Shown here: piece after piece, positions 8,081 through 18,523 of the stretch
Layout: each line of letters begins with the position of its first letter
Position numbering within the stretch: the first letter of the stretch is position 1
NCBI RefSeq assembly: GCF_000246895.1
Contig: NZ_BAEV01000021.1
Location: 1 to 44,803, forward strand
DNA length: 44,803 bases
Reading direction: 5' to 3'
Source of the DNA: Clostridium arbusti SL206
Lineage (GTDB): Bacteria > Bacillota > Clostridia > Clostridiales > Clostridiaceae
Notes under the pieces: model-generated
Told to the model about the DNA's origin: nothing
What the model saw: the letters and a program-made list of their open reading frames with translations, nothing else
Databases searched by the model: none
Position numbers and translations under genes: made by a program

Positions 8081-11000
8081 TTACTTTGTTTCAACTACTG
8101 ATATCATGTATTTTAATAACTCAATCAAATCATTCAGTAAATTTTCCCTTTTTAAATCTCTTAAATTGTATACAATTATAGGTTTATCTTCACTCTTAAA
8201 AACTATACGTCTTTTGTAATTTTTAATTAAACCTTGTATCAGTTTATCTGTTATTCTATCTTTATCCTCAAATTTAAAATTTATTGATTCAATTCTATCT
8301 CTAACATCGACTATACCTATTTGTCTTGCTAGCGACTTAATATAGGCAATATCCATTAAATTAGCAACAGATATAGGTATGTTGGAATACCTATCCTCTA
8401 ATTCTTCTTGTATATCTGTAAACTCATCTCTTGATTCAATAGAAGCAATCTTTTTATAAATCTCTATTTTTTGAACCTCATTTTCTATATAGGAACTTGG
8501 GATATATGCATCAACTTTGAGTTCAATAGATGTTTCAATAGGTTCTTTTTCTATATCACCCTTATACTGTTTTATAGCATCTTCAAGCATTCTGCAATAT
8601 AAGTCATATCCAATAGCTGCCATATGACCATGTTGAGCTGATCCCATCATATTACCAGCTCCTCTTATTTCTAAATCTCTCATTGCAATTTTGAACCCAG
8701 ACCCAAGCTCTGTAAATTCTTTGATTGCCTTTAATCTCTTTTCAGCTACCTCTGTTAACATCTTATCTTTTCTATATGTAAAATAAGCATATGCCATTCT
8801 ATTAGTTCTTCCAACTCTACCTCTAAGTTGATAAAGCTGAGATAGGCCCATTTTATCCGCATCATATATAACCATTGTATTAACATTTTGAATATCAATT
8901 CCTGTTTCGATTATAGTAGTACATAGCAGTATATCATATTCCTTATTCATAAAGGCAAACATTTCTGTTTCTAATTGTCTTTCAGTCATCTGTCCATGTG
9001 CCACAGCCACCTTAGCTTCTGGAATTAATTTAGATAACTTAGATGCCATGTCTTTTATAGTTTCTACCCTGTTATATACAAAGAATACCTGTCCACCTCT
9101 ATTAAGTTCTCTCATTACAGCATCTCTTATAAGTTGGTCATTATATTCCACCACATAGGTTTGTACTGGGTATCTCTCCTCTGGAGGTGTTTCCATAACA
9201 CTTATATCTCTAACCCCTGTAAGTGACATATGGAGAGTTCTAGGTATAGGTGTAGCTGTTAACGTCAATACATCTATATTTCTCTTAAGATTCTTAATTT
9301 TTTCTTTATGAGTTACTCCAAATCTCTGTTCTTCATCCACTATTAAAAGTCCTAAATCTTTAAATAATACATCCTTTTGCAATATTCTATGCGTACCAAT
9401 AAGTATATCTATATTTCCTTCTTTTAGAGATTTTATAGTAGCTTTTTGTTGAGCCGAAGTTCTAAATCTACTTATCATATCTACAGTTACAGGAAAGTCA
9501 AAAAATCTTTTCTTTAAATTTGTGTAATGTTGTTCGGCAAGTATAGTAGTAGGAACCAAAAATGCCACTTGTTTTCCATCCATTACCGCTTTAAAAGCAG
9601 TTCTAATTGCTACCTCTGTCTTACCATAACCCACATCACCGCATATGAGTCTATCCATAACTTTTCCTATTTCCATATCATTTTTTATATCTTCTATTGC
9701 ACTAATTTGATCCGGGGTTTCATCATATGGAAACTCCTCTTCAAATTGCTTCTGCCACACAGTATCCTTGGAATAAGTGTATCCATTTAAAGTAGATCTT
9801 ATAGCATATAATTTAACAAGTTCTTCCGCTATTTCATTGATGGATTTCTTAACTTTATTTTTAGCTTTATTCCATTCATTTCCACCCAATTTATTTATCT
9901 TGGGTGAATTTCCATCACTACCTATATATTTTTGCACTAAATCAAGTTGTTCTACCGGAACAAATAATTTGTCATCACCAGAATAACTGAGCTCAAGGTA
10001 GTCTTTTTTATGATTTTCAACCTCAAGTTGTTTTATACCCTTATATACTCCTATTCCATGATTAACATGAACTATGTAATCTCCAGGCTTTAATTCTGCA
10101 AAACTCTTTATCTTACTTACACCTTTTTGATTTTTCTTTTTAGCCTTTCTTTTAGCTTCTCCAAAAAGCTCTTTATCTGAAATTACACATAGTTTCAAAT
10201 CTGGATACTCAAAGCCTTTATTAAGACTTCCAAAAGTAATTATAATTTCACCAAATTGTATACTTTTTATTTCATCTCTATAATTACTTTCTATACCTCT
10301 ATCCCTTAAAGTATTTACAAGCCTTTCTCCCCTTGGTTTACTTCCACATAATATAATAGTTTTATAGCCTTTATCCTTCTTATCTTTGATTTCATTTATG
10401 ATCAAATCAAGAACTCCACCAAAACCACTTAAAGTTATTTCTCTAAAGTTCTCATTATAAGTAGTCTTCAGAAAGCCTGCTGCCTTTTCAATACTAGTCA
10501 TATTAATTGTTTTATTGTCATTCAATACTTCATAAATTTCCTTTTCAGGAATAAGAAGTTTACCCTGACCTGGTAGTATATCCCCTCTTTCAAGAAAGGC
10601 TTTATAATTTTCCTCAAATTCTAAGAATATGCTACTTAGCTTTCCCTTACAACGTACGTCATCTACTACTATTATTAGTGAGTCCTTGATAAAATCAAAA
10701 AATGTAGATAACTTATCATAGAAAAAGGGTAAAAAACTATCTATAGTTTCAAAATTAGAGGATTCTTTTAAAGCTTCAAGATTTCTATTCATTATATTAG
10801 TTATTTTTTCTTCAGCTTCCTTATCATTTTTTTGCTGAAGATTTTTTACTACTAAGGAAAGCTCTTCTTTTATCTTATTATATCCTCTTTTAACATTGTT
10901 TTCCTCTAAAATAACTTCTTTTGCAGGGAATATATCAATTTTACTTACCTTATCTATACTCCTTTGTGAATCCGTATTAAAAGTCCTTATAGAGTCAATT

Positions 11001-11599
11001 TCATCTCCAAAGAGTTCAATTCTATAAGGCATATTAGTTATAGGAGGAAATATATCAAATATACCTCCTCTTATGGAGAATTGTCCCTTACTATCTACAG
11101 TTTCTACTCTTTCATAGCCTGATAAGATAAGTTCTTTACTAAACTTATCTAAATCAATAGTATCTCCAAATCCAATACTGTATGAATACTTATTGTATAG
11201 CTCCGCAGGAGCATAATAGGATGAAAAAGCATCAATTGAAGTAACTATTATCTTTCTACCTTTTATAAGCATTTCTTTTATAATTTTTATTCTTTCCCAT
11301 CTTAGGTCACCGGATATTGCATCTATATTATAGAACACCATATCTTTAGATGGAAAATAATAAACATTAGATAAGTATAATGACAAATCTTCATATATTT
11401 TTTTTGCTTCTACATCGTTATCCGTTACAATAATAAAAGGATTATCCATTTCTTCATACACACTGTAAATAAAATAACTTCTTGCCGAATCAGATAAACC
11501 AGATATTCCAATGGGAAATTTATTTCTATTTATATTAGATATTATATTTATAAATTCTCTACTTTCTCTTAAAGGCTGAATAAGCCCCCTAAATCTCAT
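8081..11599 (-). CDS. mfd: Transcription-repair coupling factor Mfd
   Basis: 1172-aa ATPase that removes RNA polymerase stalled at lesions and recruits UvrA. In order: a UvrB-like N-terminal module (about 1-330), an RNA polymerase interaction domain (FAELKPGDYIVHVNHGIGVY), a RecG-like translocase with Walker A CGDVGYGKTEVA and DEEQ box LLIVDEEQRFGV, motif VI region QLRGRVGRTNRMAYAY, and a C-terminal TRCF domain. The ATG at 11597-11599 is chosen because AGAGGTG precedes it; a start 12 codons upstream would run into pth. It lies 19 nt downstream of pth and is probably co-transcribed. Confidence 0.97.
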   Translation of the reverse strand: MRFRGLIQPLRESREFINIISNINRNKFPIGISGLSDSARSYFIYSVYEEMDNPFIIVTDNDVEAKKIYEDLSLYLSNVYYFPSKDMVFYNIDAISGDLRWERIKIIKEMLIKGRKIIVTSIDAFSSYYAPAELYNKYSYSIGFGDTIDLDKFSKELILSGYERVETVDSKGQFSIRGGIFDIFPPITNMPYRIELFGDEIDSIRTFNTDSQRSIDKVSKIDIFPAKEVILEENNVKRGYNKIKEELSLVVKNLQQKNDKEAEEKITNIMNRNLEALKESSNFETIDSFLPFFYDKLSTFFDFIKDSLIIVVDDVRCKGKLSSIFLEFEENYKAFLERGDILPGQGKLLIPEKEIYEVLNDNKTINMTSIEKAAGFLKTTYNENFREITLSGFGGVLDLIINEIKDKKDKGYKTIILCGSKPRGERLVNTLRDRGIESNYRDEIKSIQFGEIIITFGSLNKGFEYPDLKLCVISDKELFGEAKRKAKKKNQKGVSKIKSFAELKPGDYIVHVNHGIGVYKGIKQLEVENHKKDYLELSYSGDDKLFVPVEQLDLVQKYIGSDGNSPKINKLGGNEWNKAKNKVKKSINEIAEELVKLYAIRSTLNGYTYSKDTVWQKQFEEEFPYDETPDQISAIEDIKNDMEIGKVMDRLICGDVGYGKTEVAIRTAFKAVMDGKQVAFLVPTTILAEQHYTNLKKRFFDFPVTVDMISRFRTSAQQKATIKSLKEGNIDILIGTHRILQKDVLFKDLGLLIVDEEQRFGVTHKEKIKNLKRNIDVLTLTATPIPRTLHMSLTGVRDISVMETPPEERYPVQTYVVEYNDQLIRDAVMRELNRGGQVFFVYNRVETIKDMASKLSKLIPEAKVAVAHGQMTERQLETEMFAFMNKEYDILLCTTIIETGIDIQNVNTMVIYDADKMGLSQLYQLRGRVGRTNRMAYAYFTYRKDKMLTEVAEKRLKAIKEFTELGSGFKIAMRDLEIRGAGNMMGSAQHGHMAAIGYDLYCRMLEDAIKQYKGDIEKEPIETSIELKVDAYIPSSYIENEVQKIEIYKKIASIESRDEFTDIQEELEDRYSNIPISVANLMDIAYIKSLARQIGIVDVRDRIESINFKFEDKDRITDKLIQGLIKNYKRRIVFKSEDKPIIVYNLRDLKRENLLNDLIELLKYMISVVETK

Positions 11600-11618
11600 A
11601 TTAACACCTCTTAAATTA

Positions 11619-12182
11619 CTAAACCTTAATACCATTAAAATTATTCATGGCCTCACAGGTACCTTTTGTTATTATGCATTGCACTGCATCAGCTGCAACA
11701 TTAAATACTTTTTCTACCTCAATTCTATCCTCAGTACTGAATCTTCCAAGAACATGTGATATTAGATCTCCTATTGGAGCCCCTACCCCTACTTTAACTC
11801 TTGGGAATACATCACTGGATAGATTAGATATTATATTTTTTATACCATTATGTCCACCAGCACTGCCTGATTTTCTTATTCTCATTCTTCCAACACTAAG
11901 ACTAATGTCATCATAAATCACTATTATATTTTCATTTTTTATTTTATAAAAATCACAAACCGCTTTAACACTTTCACCACTTAAATTCATAAATGTAGCT
12001 GGTTTTAAAAGTATTACCCTTTCATCATCTATTTTTCCATCACCATATACTCCTTTAAATTTTGTCCTATTCATATTGATATTATACTTATCGCTTATTA
12101 AGTCTAATATATCAAAGCCTACATTATGTCTTGTTTTCTCATATTCTTTTCCGGGATTTCCTAATCCAACTATTAGATGCAC
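11619..12182 (-). CDS. pth: Peptidyl-tRNA hydrolase
   Basis: 187-aa enzyme that recycles peptidyl-tRNA released prematurely from ribosomes. The family signature is near the N-terminus: [19 protein letters not shown], containing the catalytic His; then [13 protein letters not shown] and the YDDISL Asp. The proposed start is GTG (12180-12182), which places the protein exactly at the conserved family N-terminus; AGGAGG lies 12 nt before it, a rather long spacing. An upstream ATG would add ten residues not typical of Pth. It is the spoVC position of Bacillus. Confidence 0.93.
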   Translation of the reverse strand: MHLIVGLGNPGKEYEKTRHNVGFDILDLISDKYNINMNRTKFKGVYGDGKIDDERVILLKPATFMNLSGESVKAVCDFYKIKNENIIVIYDDISLSVGRMRIRKSGSAGGHNGIKNIISNLSSDVFPRVKVGVGAPIGDLISHVLGRFSTEDRIEVEKVFNVAADAVQCIITKGTCEAMNNFNGIKV

Positions 12183-12316
12183 TTTATGCCACTTCCTCCT
12201 TAATTTTATCACAATAAGACATACAAAAAGAAATGAGAAGTGAGCTGTACTTTAAATATCTTTACTGTTCATTTCTTTATTATGCCTAAATACATTATAC
12301 TAAATATTTATATAAA

Positions 12317-12352
12317 TAAAAATCGGCAGTAAAGACTAAATTCATTACTGCT
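12317..12352 (-). terminator. Terminator downstream of htrA
   Basis: Minus strand: stem GCAGTAA/TTACTGC (12326-12332 and 12345-12351), followed by CGATTTTTATTT. It ends the regulator-kinase-protease unit before pth. Confidence 0.7.
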
Positions 12353-12368
12353 AAATATTTTATGTTTA

Positions 12369-13586
12369 TCAATTATCAAACACCGGTCTCTCTGATAATT
12401 TGATGTTATATCTTATAATCTTTCCGTCCCTTAAAATTTTACAAGGTATTGAATCCCCAACCTTATGCCTGTTTATAATGTCTTGTAGTTCATTTTTTGA
12501 TTGCAATTTCATGCCATCAAATTCTATTATTATGTCATTAGCTTTAATACCTGATTCGTCTGCTCCAGTCTTCTCTGCAACTTTCTTAATCAGTACACCC
12601 TTTACACTTTTATCTTGAGATACATAATCTTCAGGATAAATTCCTAAATATGGTCTTATGACTCTTCCATCCTTCATTATAGAGTTTATTATTTTTTTCG
12701 CCTCGTTTATAGATATAGCGAATCCCATTCCTTCTACATTTTCGTTAGACCCTATTTTTAAACTGTTTATACCTATAACCTGACCATCTTCATTACAAAG
12801 AGCACCACCGCTATTTCCTGGATTTATAGCAGCATCAGTCTGAAGCACCTTGTAAGTTGTATTAACACCTGTAGATGGATCCTGTATTCGTATTTCTCTA
12901 TTTATAGCACTTATTATGCCTGCAGTAACAGACCCTGAAAATTCATCTCCTAATGGATTCCCTATGGCAACGGCAGTCTCTCCTACCTGTACCTTTGATG
13001 AATCCCCAAAAACAGCTGTGGGTAAATTAGTGGAATCTACTTTAATAACGGCTAAATCAGACATAGCATCATATCCTATAACTTTTGCATTTAGTGGTTT
13101 AGAACTTTTACTATTGGACAATTTAACTAGATGCTTATTTGTTCCTTTAATAACATGATAATTTGTTACAATATATCCATCAGATTTAAAAATTATCCCA
13201 GATCCACTATAAGTACTAGTCTCACTATCTAAAACATTATCATTACTATTATTTATCCCAACTACGCATTGACTTACATTTTCAGCTACTCTAGTAATTG
13301 GATTTTTAGAATTGCTATCCTCATTGTTAGTTACCTTATTACTTTGAAAAATAGATGAGTTATTATTTTTTGCTTGATTATTACTATATAATTTACTGGA
13401 AATATATCCTCCCGTTATTCCACCAGAAAAGGCAGCAATTAATACAAATGCTACACCTTTATATATTTTAATGAGGATAGCTCTTTTATCCTTTTTTCTG
13501 AATTTTATATTTCCACTTAAATTTTCTTTCTTTGTTTCTAATTCATGCCATTCTACATCTTTAATAATATTATCATTATCTTTCAA
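12369..13586 (-). CDS. htrA: HtrA/DegP-like membrane-anchored serine protease
   Basis: 405-aa S1C protease. A cytoplasmic N-terminus of about 37 residues, one membrane segment (AFVLIAAFSGGITGGYI) and a low-complexity Asn/Ser linker precede a trypsin-like domain with the triad in NYHVIKG (His), DAMSDLAVIKV (Asp) and NPGNSGGAL (Ser). One C-terminal PDZ domain begins near RPYLGIYPEDY. It would degrade or refold damaged proteins outside the membrane. The start is TTG (13584-13586), supported by GGAGGTG at 13592-13598. It follows the histidine kinase by about 110 bp in the same direction, suggesting control by that envelope-sensing pair, as with B. subtilis YycG-YycJ/HtrC or CssRS-HtrA; this is inference. 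Confidence 0.93.
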   Translation of the reverse strand: MKDNDNIIKDVEWHELETKKENLSGNIKFRKKDKRAILIKIYKGVAFVLIAAFSGGITGGYISSKLYSNNQAKNNNSSIFQSNKVTNNEDSNSKNPITRVAENVSQCVVGINNSNDNVLDSETSTYSGSGIIFKSDGYIVTNYHVIKGTNKHLVKLSNSKSSKPLNAKVIGYDAMSDLAVIKVDSTNLPTAVFGDSSKVQVGETAVAIGNPLGDEFSGSVTAGIISAINREIRIQDPSTGVNTTYKVLQTDAAINPGNSGGALCNEDGQVIGINSLKIGSNENVEGMGFAISINEAKKIINSIMKDGRVIRPYLGIYPEDYVSQDKSVKGVLIKKVAEKTGADESGIKANDIIIEFDGMKLQSKNELQDIINRHKVGDSIPCKILRDGKIIRYNIKLSERPVFDN

Positions 13587-13696
13587 AGTAACACCTCCCA
13601 CTATATAAGATATCTTCAAAGAAACATTTAACCCATAGGATGTTCCTTTCTAGAATTATTATTTCTTTTCATCTTTTTAAAATCATTTGAATACAT

Positions 13697-15118
13697 CTAA
13701 TCTACCGCTTTTTTCAATGTAAATGTAAATTCCACTCCACTATCTTTACTATTTTTAACCCATATATCTTCCCCATGCTGAGTTAGTATACTTTGCACTA
13801 TAGGCAATCCAAGTCCTGTACTTACCTTAGAGGTTCTAGACTTATCATTTTTATAAAATCTGTCCCATATATGTTTCAAATCATCTTCTGACAGCAGCTT
13901 GCTTTCATTGTATATTGAAACTAAAATCTTATCTCCCTTTATTTTTGTTCCAATACTTACTTTTCCCTCATTTATTGCATATTTAATAGCATTATCAATT
14001 AAATTTGTAACAACTTGCATTATTCTATCAATATCACCCATGCCATATAATTCATCTTTGTTGAAACATACATCCACTTTTAATTTCTTTTCATTTATCT
14101 TAGTTTCAAATTTTATAACCGTTCTTCTTATTATTTCATTAATATTAATCTTCGTTATGTTTAGAGGTAACTGACCAGACTCTATTGCAGATAAATCTAA
14201 TAAATCATTTACAAGTCTTGTTAATCTTTGAGTTTCATCATAGGCTAAAGACAAATAGTATCTCTCCTTTTTCTCAGGTATAACTCCATCAAGTATTCCA
14301 CCAATAAATCCTTTAATAGAAGTTATTGGTGATCTTATTTCATGAGAAACGTTTGAAATAAATTCTCTTCTATTTTTTTCAATTTTAGCTATAGAATCTG
14401 CCATATAATTAAAAGATTTAGCCAATTCTCCAATCTCATCCTCTGATTTAATTTCAACTCTTTTTTCTATATCACCATTAGCTATCTTTCTAGCCACATA
14501 ATTTATCTTTTCCAAAGGCTTAACAATAATTTTCTGAGAAAGATGGTAAATAACGATACAAGCTATTACTATAGCAAAGGTAGCTAAAGCCCAAATTATA
14601 TAATACACTTTTATAAGTGGTTTCTTTATTTCAGATAATGACGTATTCATCATTATAGCTCCTTCAAAACCACTACCATTATATATGATTGGTACAATAT
14701 ATGTATGAACTGGAGTTTTAAAACTACCTCCATATATATCTTTCCTAGCTATAATATTTCCCTTTCTAAGTTGCTCAATGTCTTCATTTAGAATTTGCTT
14801 ATCAAGTAATTTACCGTTGTTTTTCATGTCAGATAAAGCATATACGTAACCATATTTATTTACTAGAAGTATATTGGCATTAAAATATTGTTCTAAATGT
14901 TCTAATGTATCATTCAGAAAATCATAGGACATACCGCCCTGCATATAATTTACCGCTACAGGTTTTATAAGTGTAGCTGCTCTATAAAGTTCATCTTCTC
15001 TTTGCTGAAAATAATAGGATTCAAACCAAACAGATAACAGTCCTGAGACTATAATAAAACTTATAGCTATAATAATAGTATATGCTGCTATCATCTGGGA
15101 AAATAATCCTTTTTTCAT
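13697..15118 (-). CDS. Membrane sensor histidine kinase
   Basis: 473-aa kinase. TM1 is at about 9-30, an extracytoplasmic sensor domain at about 32-165, TM2 at about 173-193. A HAMP domain follows (KIIVKPLEKINYVARKIANG), then the HisKA dimerisation helix with the phospho-acceptor in FISNVSHEIRSPITSI, then an HATPase_c domain with N-box NLIDNAIKYA and G-boxes ending GLGLPIVQSIL. It lies 3 nt after the response regulator, and its SD (GAGGTGAAA) overlaps the regulator's last codons, implying translational coupling. The signal sensed is not deducible. Confidence 0.93.
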   Translation of the reverse strand: MKKGLFSQMIAAYTIIIAISFIIVSGLLSVWFESYYFQQREDELYRAATLIKPVAVNYMQGGMSYDFLNDTLEHLEQYFNANILLVNKYGYVYALSDMKNNGKLLDKQILNEDIEQLRKGNIIARKDIYGGSFKTPVHTYIVPIIYNGSGFEGAIMMNTSLSEIKKPLIKVYYIIWALATFAIVIACIVIYHLSQKIIVKPLEKINYVARKIANGDIEKRVEIKSEDEIGELAKSFNYMADSIAKIEKNRREFISNVSHEIRSPITSIKGFIGGILDGVIPEKKERYYLSLAYDETQRLTRLVNDLLDLSAIESGQLPLNITKININEIIRRTVIKFETKINEKKLKVDVCFNKDELYGMGDIDRIMQVVTNLIDNAIKYAINEGKVSIGTKIKGDKILVSIYNESKLLSEDDLKHIWDRFYKNDKSRTSKVSTGLGLPIVQSILTQHGEDIWVKNSKDSGVEFTFTLKKAVD

Positions 15119-15121
15119 ATA

Positions 15122-15808
15122 CTATTTCACCTCAAATTTATATCCTACACCCCATACAGTTTGTATTTGCCAATTTGATCCACCTTGAAGTTTCTCTCTT
15201 AGCCTCTTAACATGTACATCTACAGTTCTAGAATCTCCAGGATAGTCATATCCCCATACTTCACATAAAAGTTGTTCTCTAGTAAATACTCTATTTCTAT
15301 TATTTGCTAGATAATATAACAATTCAAATTCTTTAGGAGGCATTTTTATCTCTTCTCCATTATATACAACTGAATAGGAATTTATATCAACTATCAATCC
15401 ATCAAAACTTAATTTTTCTTTTCCTCTATTATCAGTATTATATCTTCTTAATACAGCTTTTACCCTTGCTATAAGTTCCTTTGCTTCAAATGGTTTAACA
15501 ATATAATCGTCTGCACCCAGCTCAAGTCCTAAAACCTTGTCAAAGGTTTCCCCCTTAGCTGTAAGCATTATTACAGGTGTTTCATATTCCTTTCTTATAG
15601 CCTTTAGTACATCTATTCCATCTATATGAGGAAGCATTATATCTAGAAGAACTAAATCTGGCTTGCACTCAATAAAAGTATTCATAGCTTCTTTGCCATC
15701 ATAGCAAAGCCTTGTATTATATCCTGAACTTTCAAGATATATTTTTATTATATCTGCTATATTTTCATCATCATCAATAATTAAAATTGTTCCTAGTGTT
15801 CCTTCCAT
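15122..15808 (-). CDS. OmpR/PhoB-family response regulator
   Basis: 228-aa regulator. The receiver domain (about 7-122) has acidic pocket IIDDDEN, phospho-acceptor Asp in DLVLLDIMLP, Thr in PVIMLTAKGE and Lys in YIVKPFEAKE. The C-terminal winged helix (about 132-226) ends in GDSRTVDVHVKRLREKL and QTVWGVGYKFE. The ATG at 15806-15808 is chosen because AGGAGGTAAAGAG lies directly before it; the longer open frame adds 17 unlikely residues. Encoded with the kinase and htrA as one unit between the prs terminator and the htrA terminator. Confidence 0.94.
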   Translation of the reverse strand: MEGTLGTILIIDDDENIADIIKIYLESSGYNTRLCYDGKEAMNTFIECKPDLVLLDIMLPHIDGIDVLKAIRKEYETPVIMLTAKGETFDKVLGLELGADDYIVKPFEAKELIARVKAVLRRYNTDNRGKEKLSFDGLIVDINSYSVVYNGEEIKMPPKEFELLYYLANNRNRVFTREQLLCEVWGYDYPGDSRTVDVHVKRLREKLQGGSNWQIQTVWGVGYKFEVK

Positions 15809-15918
15809 CTCTTTACCTCCTATGGGTATTATCTTAACCCAGTAATTATAATTTATCACATTCTACATAATTAATCATGAATGTTACAAATTATTAATCA
15901 TAATTTAAAATATAGTAA

Positions 15919-15952
15919 AACATCGCAAAACTAAAAATCAGATTGCGATGTT
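15919..15952 (-). terminator. Terminator downstream of prs
   Basis: Minus strand: 10-bp perfect stem AACATCGCAA/TTGCGATGTT, then TTACTATATTTT. It separates the purR-prs block from the two-component operon. Confidence 0.8.
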
Positions 15953-15979
15953 ACTTAATTTTAACTTATACATTATATA

Positions 15980-16954
15980 TTATTCTTTATTTGCCATTGT
16001 TTCATCAAATATTTTACTTACAGAAATATCTTCATATATTCTTCTTATTGCTTCTGCAAAAATATTTGCCACAGATAAAACTTTTATTTTACTAGCACAA
16101 CTCTTCTCATCAATAGGTATTGTATCTAATATAACTACTTCTTTAAGTGATGATTTTTCAATTCTCTCCATAGCTGGTCCTGATAATACACCATGAGTAC
16201 AGCAAGCATATACCTCTTTTGCCCCTAATTTCATAAGTGCATCTGCTGCATTTGTAATTGAACCAGCAGTATCTATCATGTCGTCTACTAATATAACTCT
16301 CTTACCTTCTATATTACCAATAACACTCATTACTTCCGATACATTTGGTTTAGGTCTCCTCTTATCAACTATAGCTATTGGTGTTTCAAGTCTTTCAGCA
16401 AACTTTCTAGTTCTTTTAACTCCACCAATATCAGGTGAAACTGAAATAAGCTCATCTTTATTCAAATTTAATCCTTGAAAGTACTTAGCAAGTATTGGTG
16501 CACCTTCTAAATGATCAACTGGTATGTCAAAGAATCCTTGAATCTGAGCTGCATGTAAGTCCATTGTAAGAACTCTATCCGCACCTGCAGTATGTATTAA
16601 ATCAGCTACCAGCTTTGCAGTTATAGGCTGTCTTGCTTTTGCTTTTCTATCTTGTCTTGCATATGCATAATGCGGAATAACTGCTGTTATTCTTCCAGCT
16701 GATGCTCTTTTAAGCGCATCTAACATAATTAAAAGTTCCATAAGACTGTCATTAACAGGTTCACAAAGAGTCTGTACTACAAATATATCTGCACCTCTTA
16801 CAGTTTCATTAATATCAACAAAAGTTTCTCCATTACTAAACTTGCTTACCTTAGAATCTCCTATTGCAATACCTAGTATATCTGCAATACTCTTTGCCAA
16901 ATCAGGATTAGAATTCCCTGTAAATATTTTTATATTCTTTCCATGACATATCAT
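15980..16954 (-). CDS. prs: Ribose-phosphate pyrophosphokinase (PRPP synthetase)
   Basis: 324-aa class I enzyme making PRPP from ribose 5-phosphate and ATP, for nucleotide, His and Trp synthesis. Visible motifs: flexible catalytic loop/ATP site IPHYAYARQDRKAKARQPI, metal-binding MDLHAAQIQGFFDIPVDHL, and the PRPP loop VILVDDMIDTAGSI. SD TAGGAGGATTATTTT before ATG. It follows glmU by 22 nt, as in B. subtilis. PRPP is also the effector of PurR encoded upstream. Confidence 0.97.
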   Translation of the reverse strand: MICHGKNIKIFTGNSNPDLAKSIADILGIAIGDSKVSKFSNGETFVDINETVRGADIFVVQTLCEPVNDSLMELLIMLDALKRASAGRITAVIPHYAYARQDRKAKARQPITAKLVADLIHTAGADRVLTMDLHAAQIQGFFDIPVDHLEGAPILAKYFQGLNLNKDELISVSPDIGGVKRTRKFAERLETPIAIVDKRRPKPNVSEVMSVIGNIEGKRVILVDDMIDTAGSITNAADALMKLGAKEVYACCTHGVLSGPAMERIEKSSLKEVVILDTIPIDEKSCASKIKVLSVANIFAEAIRRIYEDISVSKIFDETMANKE

Positions 16955-16976
16955 AATAAAATAATCCTCCTAAAGT

Positions 16977-18347
16977 CTATTTCTTTAAATTCTTTTTTGA
17001 TACCCAACCTTTTTTTATAACCTGTCTTGCTCTAGCTATTGCTAGTGACCCTTCTGGAACTTTTTCTGTTATTGTAGACCCTGCCGCAATATATGTATTG
17101 TCATCCACTTCTACCGGTGACACTAAATTAGTATTACATCCTATAAAGGAGTTATCACCAATTATAGTCTTATGCTTATCTCTTCCATCGTAATTTACTA
17201 CTACAGTTCCACATCCAAAATTACAATTACTTCCTACTTGTGCATCGCCTATATATGTCAAATGTGATACCTTAGTATTATTACCAATAGTTGATTTCTT
17301 AATTTCAACAAAATCCCCCACTCTAACATGATTTCCAATATTACTTTCAGGTCTTATATATGCAAATGGGCCTACTGTAGTGTTGCTACCTATTTTACTT
17401 TGCAAAATCACAGAACTTTGTATAGTCACATTTTCACTAATAATGCTATCTGAAATTCTAGAATTAGGATAGAGAATACATCCTTCCTTTATTATGGACT
17501 TTCCTTCAATTACATTTCCAGGATATATTATTGTATCCCTTTCTATTTGCACATCTTCACCTATATATGTAGAAACAGGATCAATAATTGTCACACCATT
17601 TTCCATGTGTTTTTCGTTAATCCTATTTCTCATTATAACTTCCGCTTCTGATAATTGAACTCTTGAGTTCACACCTAGAGTCTCCTCAAAATCTATAGGC
17701 ATTGCACCAACCTTTTCTCCAGACGCTTTGAATATTTCAACCATATCAGTCAAATAGTATTCTTTTTGAGCATTATCATTTTCAATTTTATCCAATCCAT
17801 TTAAAAGAATATTTATGTCAAAACAATACATTGCTGCATTGACTTCTTTAACTTTAAGTTCTTCAGCCGTGCAATCTTTATGCTCAACTATTTTTTCTAC
17901 ATCGCCTTTAGAATCTCTCATAATTCTTCCATAGCCCGTAGGATTTTCTAATATTGAGGTAAGTAAAGTAGCTTTATATTTTCCCTTTTTATGGAAATCA
18001 ATGAACTTTTTAACAGTGTTTTCCGATATTAAAGGAGCATCTCCTGCAAAAATCGCCACAATTCCATCCTTATCTTTTAGAAAATCTTTAGTACACATAA
18101 CTGCATGTCCTGTACCTAATTGTTCACTCTGAAAAGAATAAGTTACATTTCTGTCTCTTGTAGCATCTTTTACTTGATCAGCTCCCTTTCCTATTACAAC
18201 ATTCACATCTTGAAAGTCTGCCTTCCTCATCACATCTATTACATGGTTTATCATTTCTTTGCCACAAACTTTATGCAAAACTTTAGGTAAATCTGATTTC
18301 ATTCTCTTACCTTTGCCACCAGCCAAAATCAAAACACACTTATCCAT
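16977..18347 (-). CDS. glmU: Bifunctional GlcNAc-1-P uridyltransferase / GlcN-1-P acetyltransferase
   Basis: 456-aa bifunctional enzyme making UDP-GlcNAc for peptidoglycan. The N-terminal pyrophosphorylase has the nucleotide loop [28 protein letters not shown] and the metal Asp in IFAGDAPLI. The C-terminal half is a left-handed beta-helix with hexapeptide repeats and the acetyltransferase region [20 protein letters not shown] and [12 protein letters not shown]. Its start follows AAAGAGGTGTTAGC. A good sigma-A promoter lies at 18413-18441. Confidence 0.97.
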   Translation of the reverse strand: MDKCVLILAGGKGKRMKSDLPKVLHKVCGKEMINHVIDVMRKADFQDVNVVIGKGADQVKDATRDRNVTYSFQSEQLGTGHAVMCTKDFLKDKDGIVAIFAGDAPLISENTVKKFIDFHKKGKYKATLLTSILENPTGYGRIMRDSKGDVEKIVEHKDCTAEELKVKEVNAAMYCFDINILLNGLDKIENDNAQKEYYLTDMVEIFKASGEKVGAMPIDFEETLGVNSRVQLSEAEVIMRNRINEKHMENGVTIIDPVSTYIGEDVQIERDTIIYPGNVIEGKSIIKEGCILYPNSRISDSIISENVTIQSSVILQSKIGSNTTVGPFAYIRPESNIGNHVRVGDFVEIKKSTIGNNTKVSHLTYIGDAQVGSNCNFGCGTVVVNYDGRDKHKTIIGDNSFIGCNTNLVSPVEVDDNTYIAAGSTITEKVPEGSLAIARARQVIKKGWVSKKNLKK

Positions 18348-18412
18348 GCTAACACCTCTTTATGGTTAATAATTTTCATTTACAATATATATTACGACAA
18401 TTAACCTTTTTT

Positions 18413-18441
18413 ATTATATTTTATTATTAGATTATTTTCAA
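18413..18441 (-). promoter_or_regulatory. Sigma-A promoter of glmU-prs
   Basis: Minus strand: TTGAAA (18436-18441), 17-bp spacer, TATAAT (18413-18418), downstream of the spoVG terminator and about 65 bp before the glmU ATG. Confidence 0.65.
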
Positions 18442-18494
18442 GATAATAGGACGTTTTTTGAACTTTCTAAATAATATATAATTTTACAAAAAAT

Positions 18495-18523
18495 AAAAAG
18501 GGAGCATTTTCCCCCTTTTTATT
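18495..18523 (-). terminator. Terminator downstream of spoVG
   Basis: Minus strand: stem AAAAAGGGGG/CTCCCTTTTT including one G-U pair, short A-rich loop, then TTTTTATTTTTT. It starts right after the spoVG stop codon. Confidence 0.88.
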
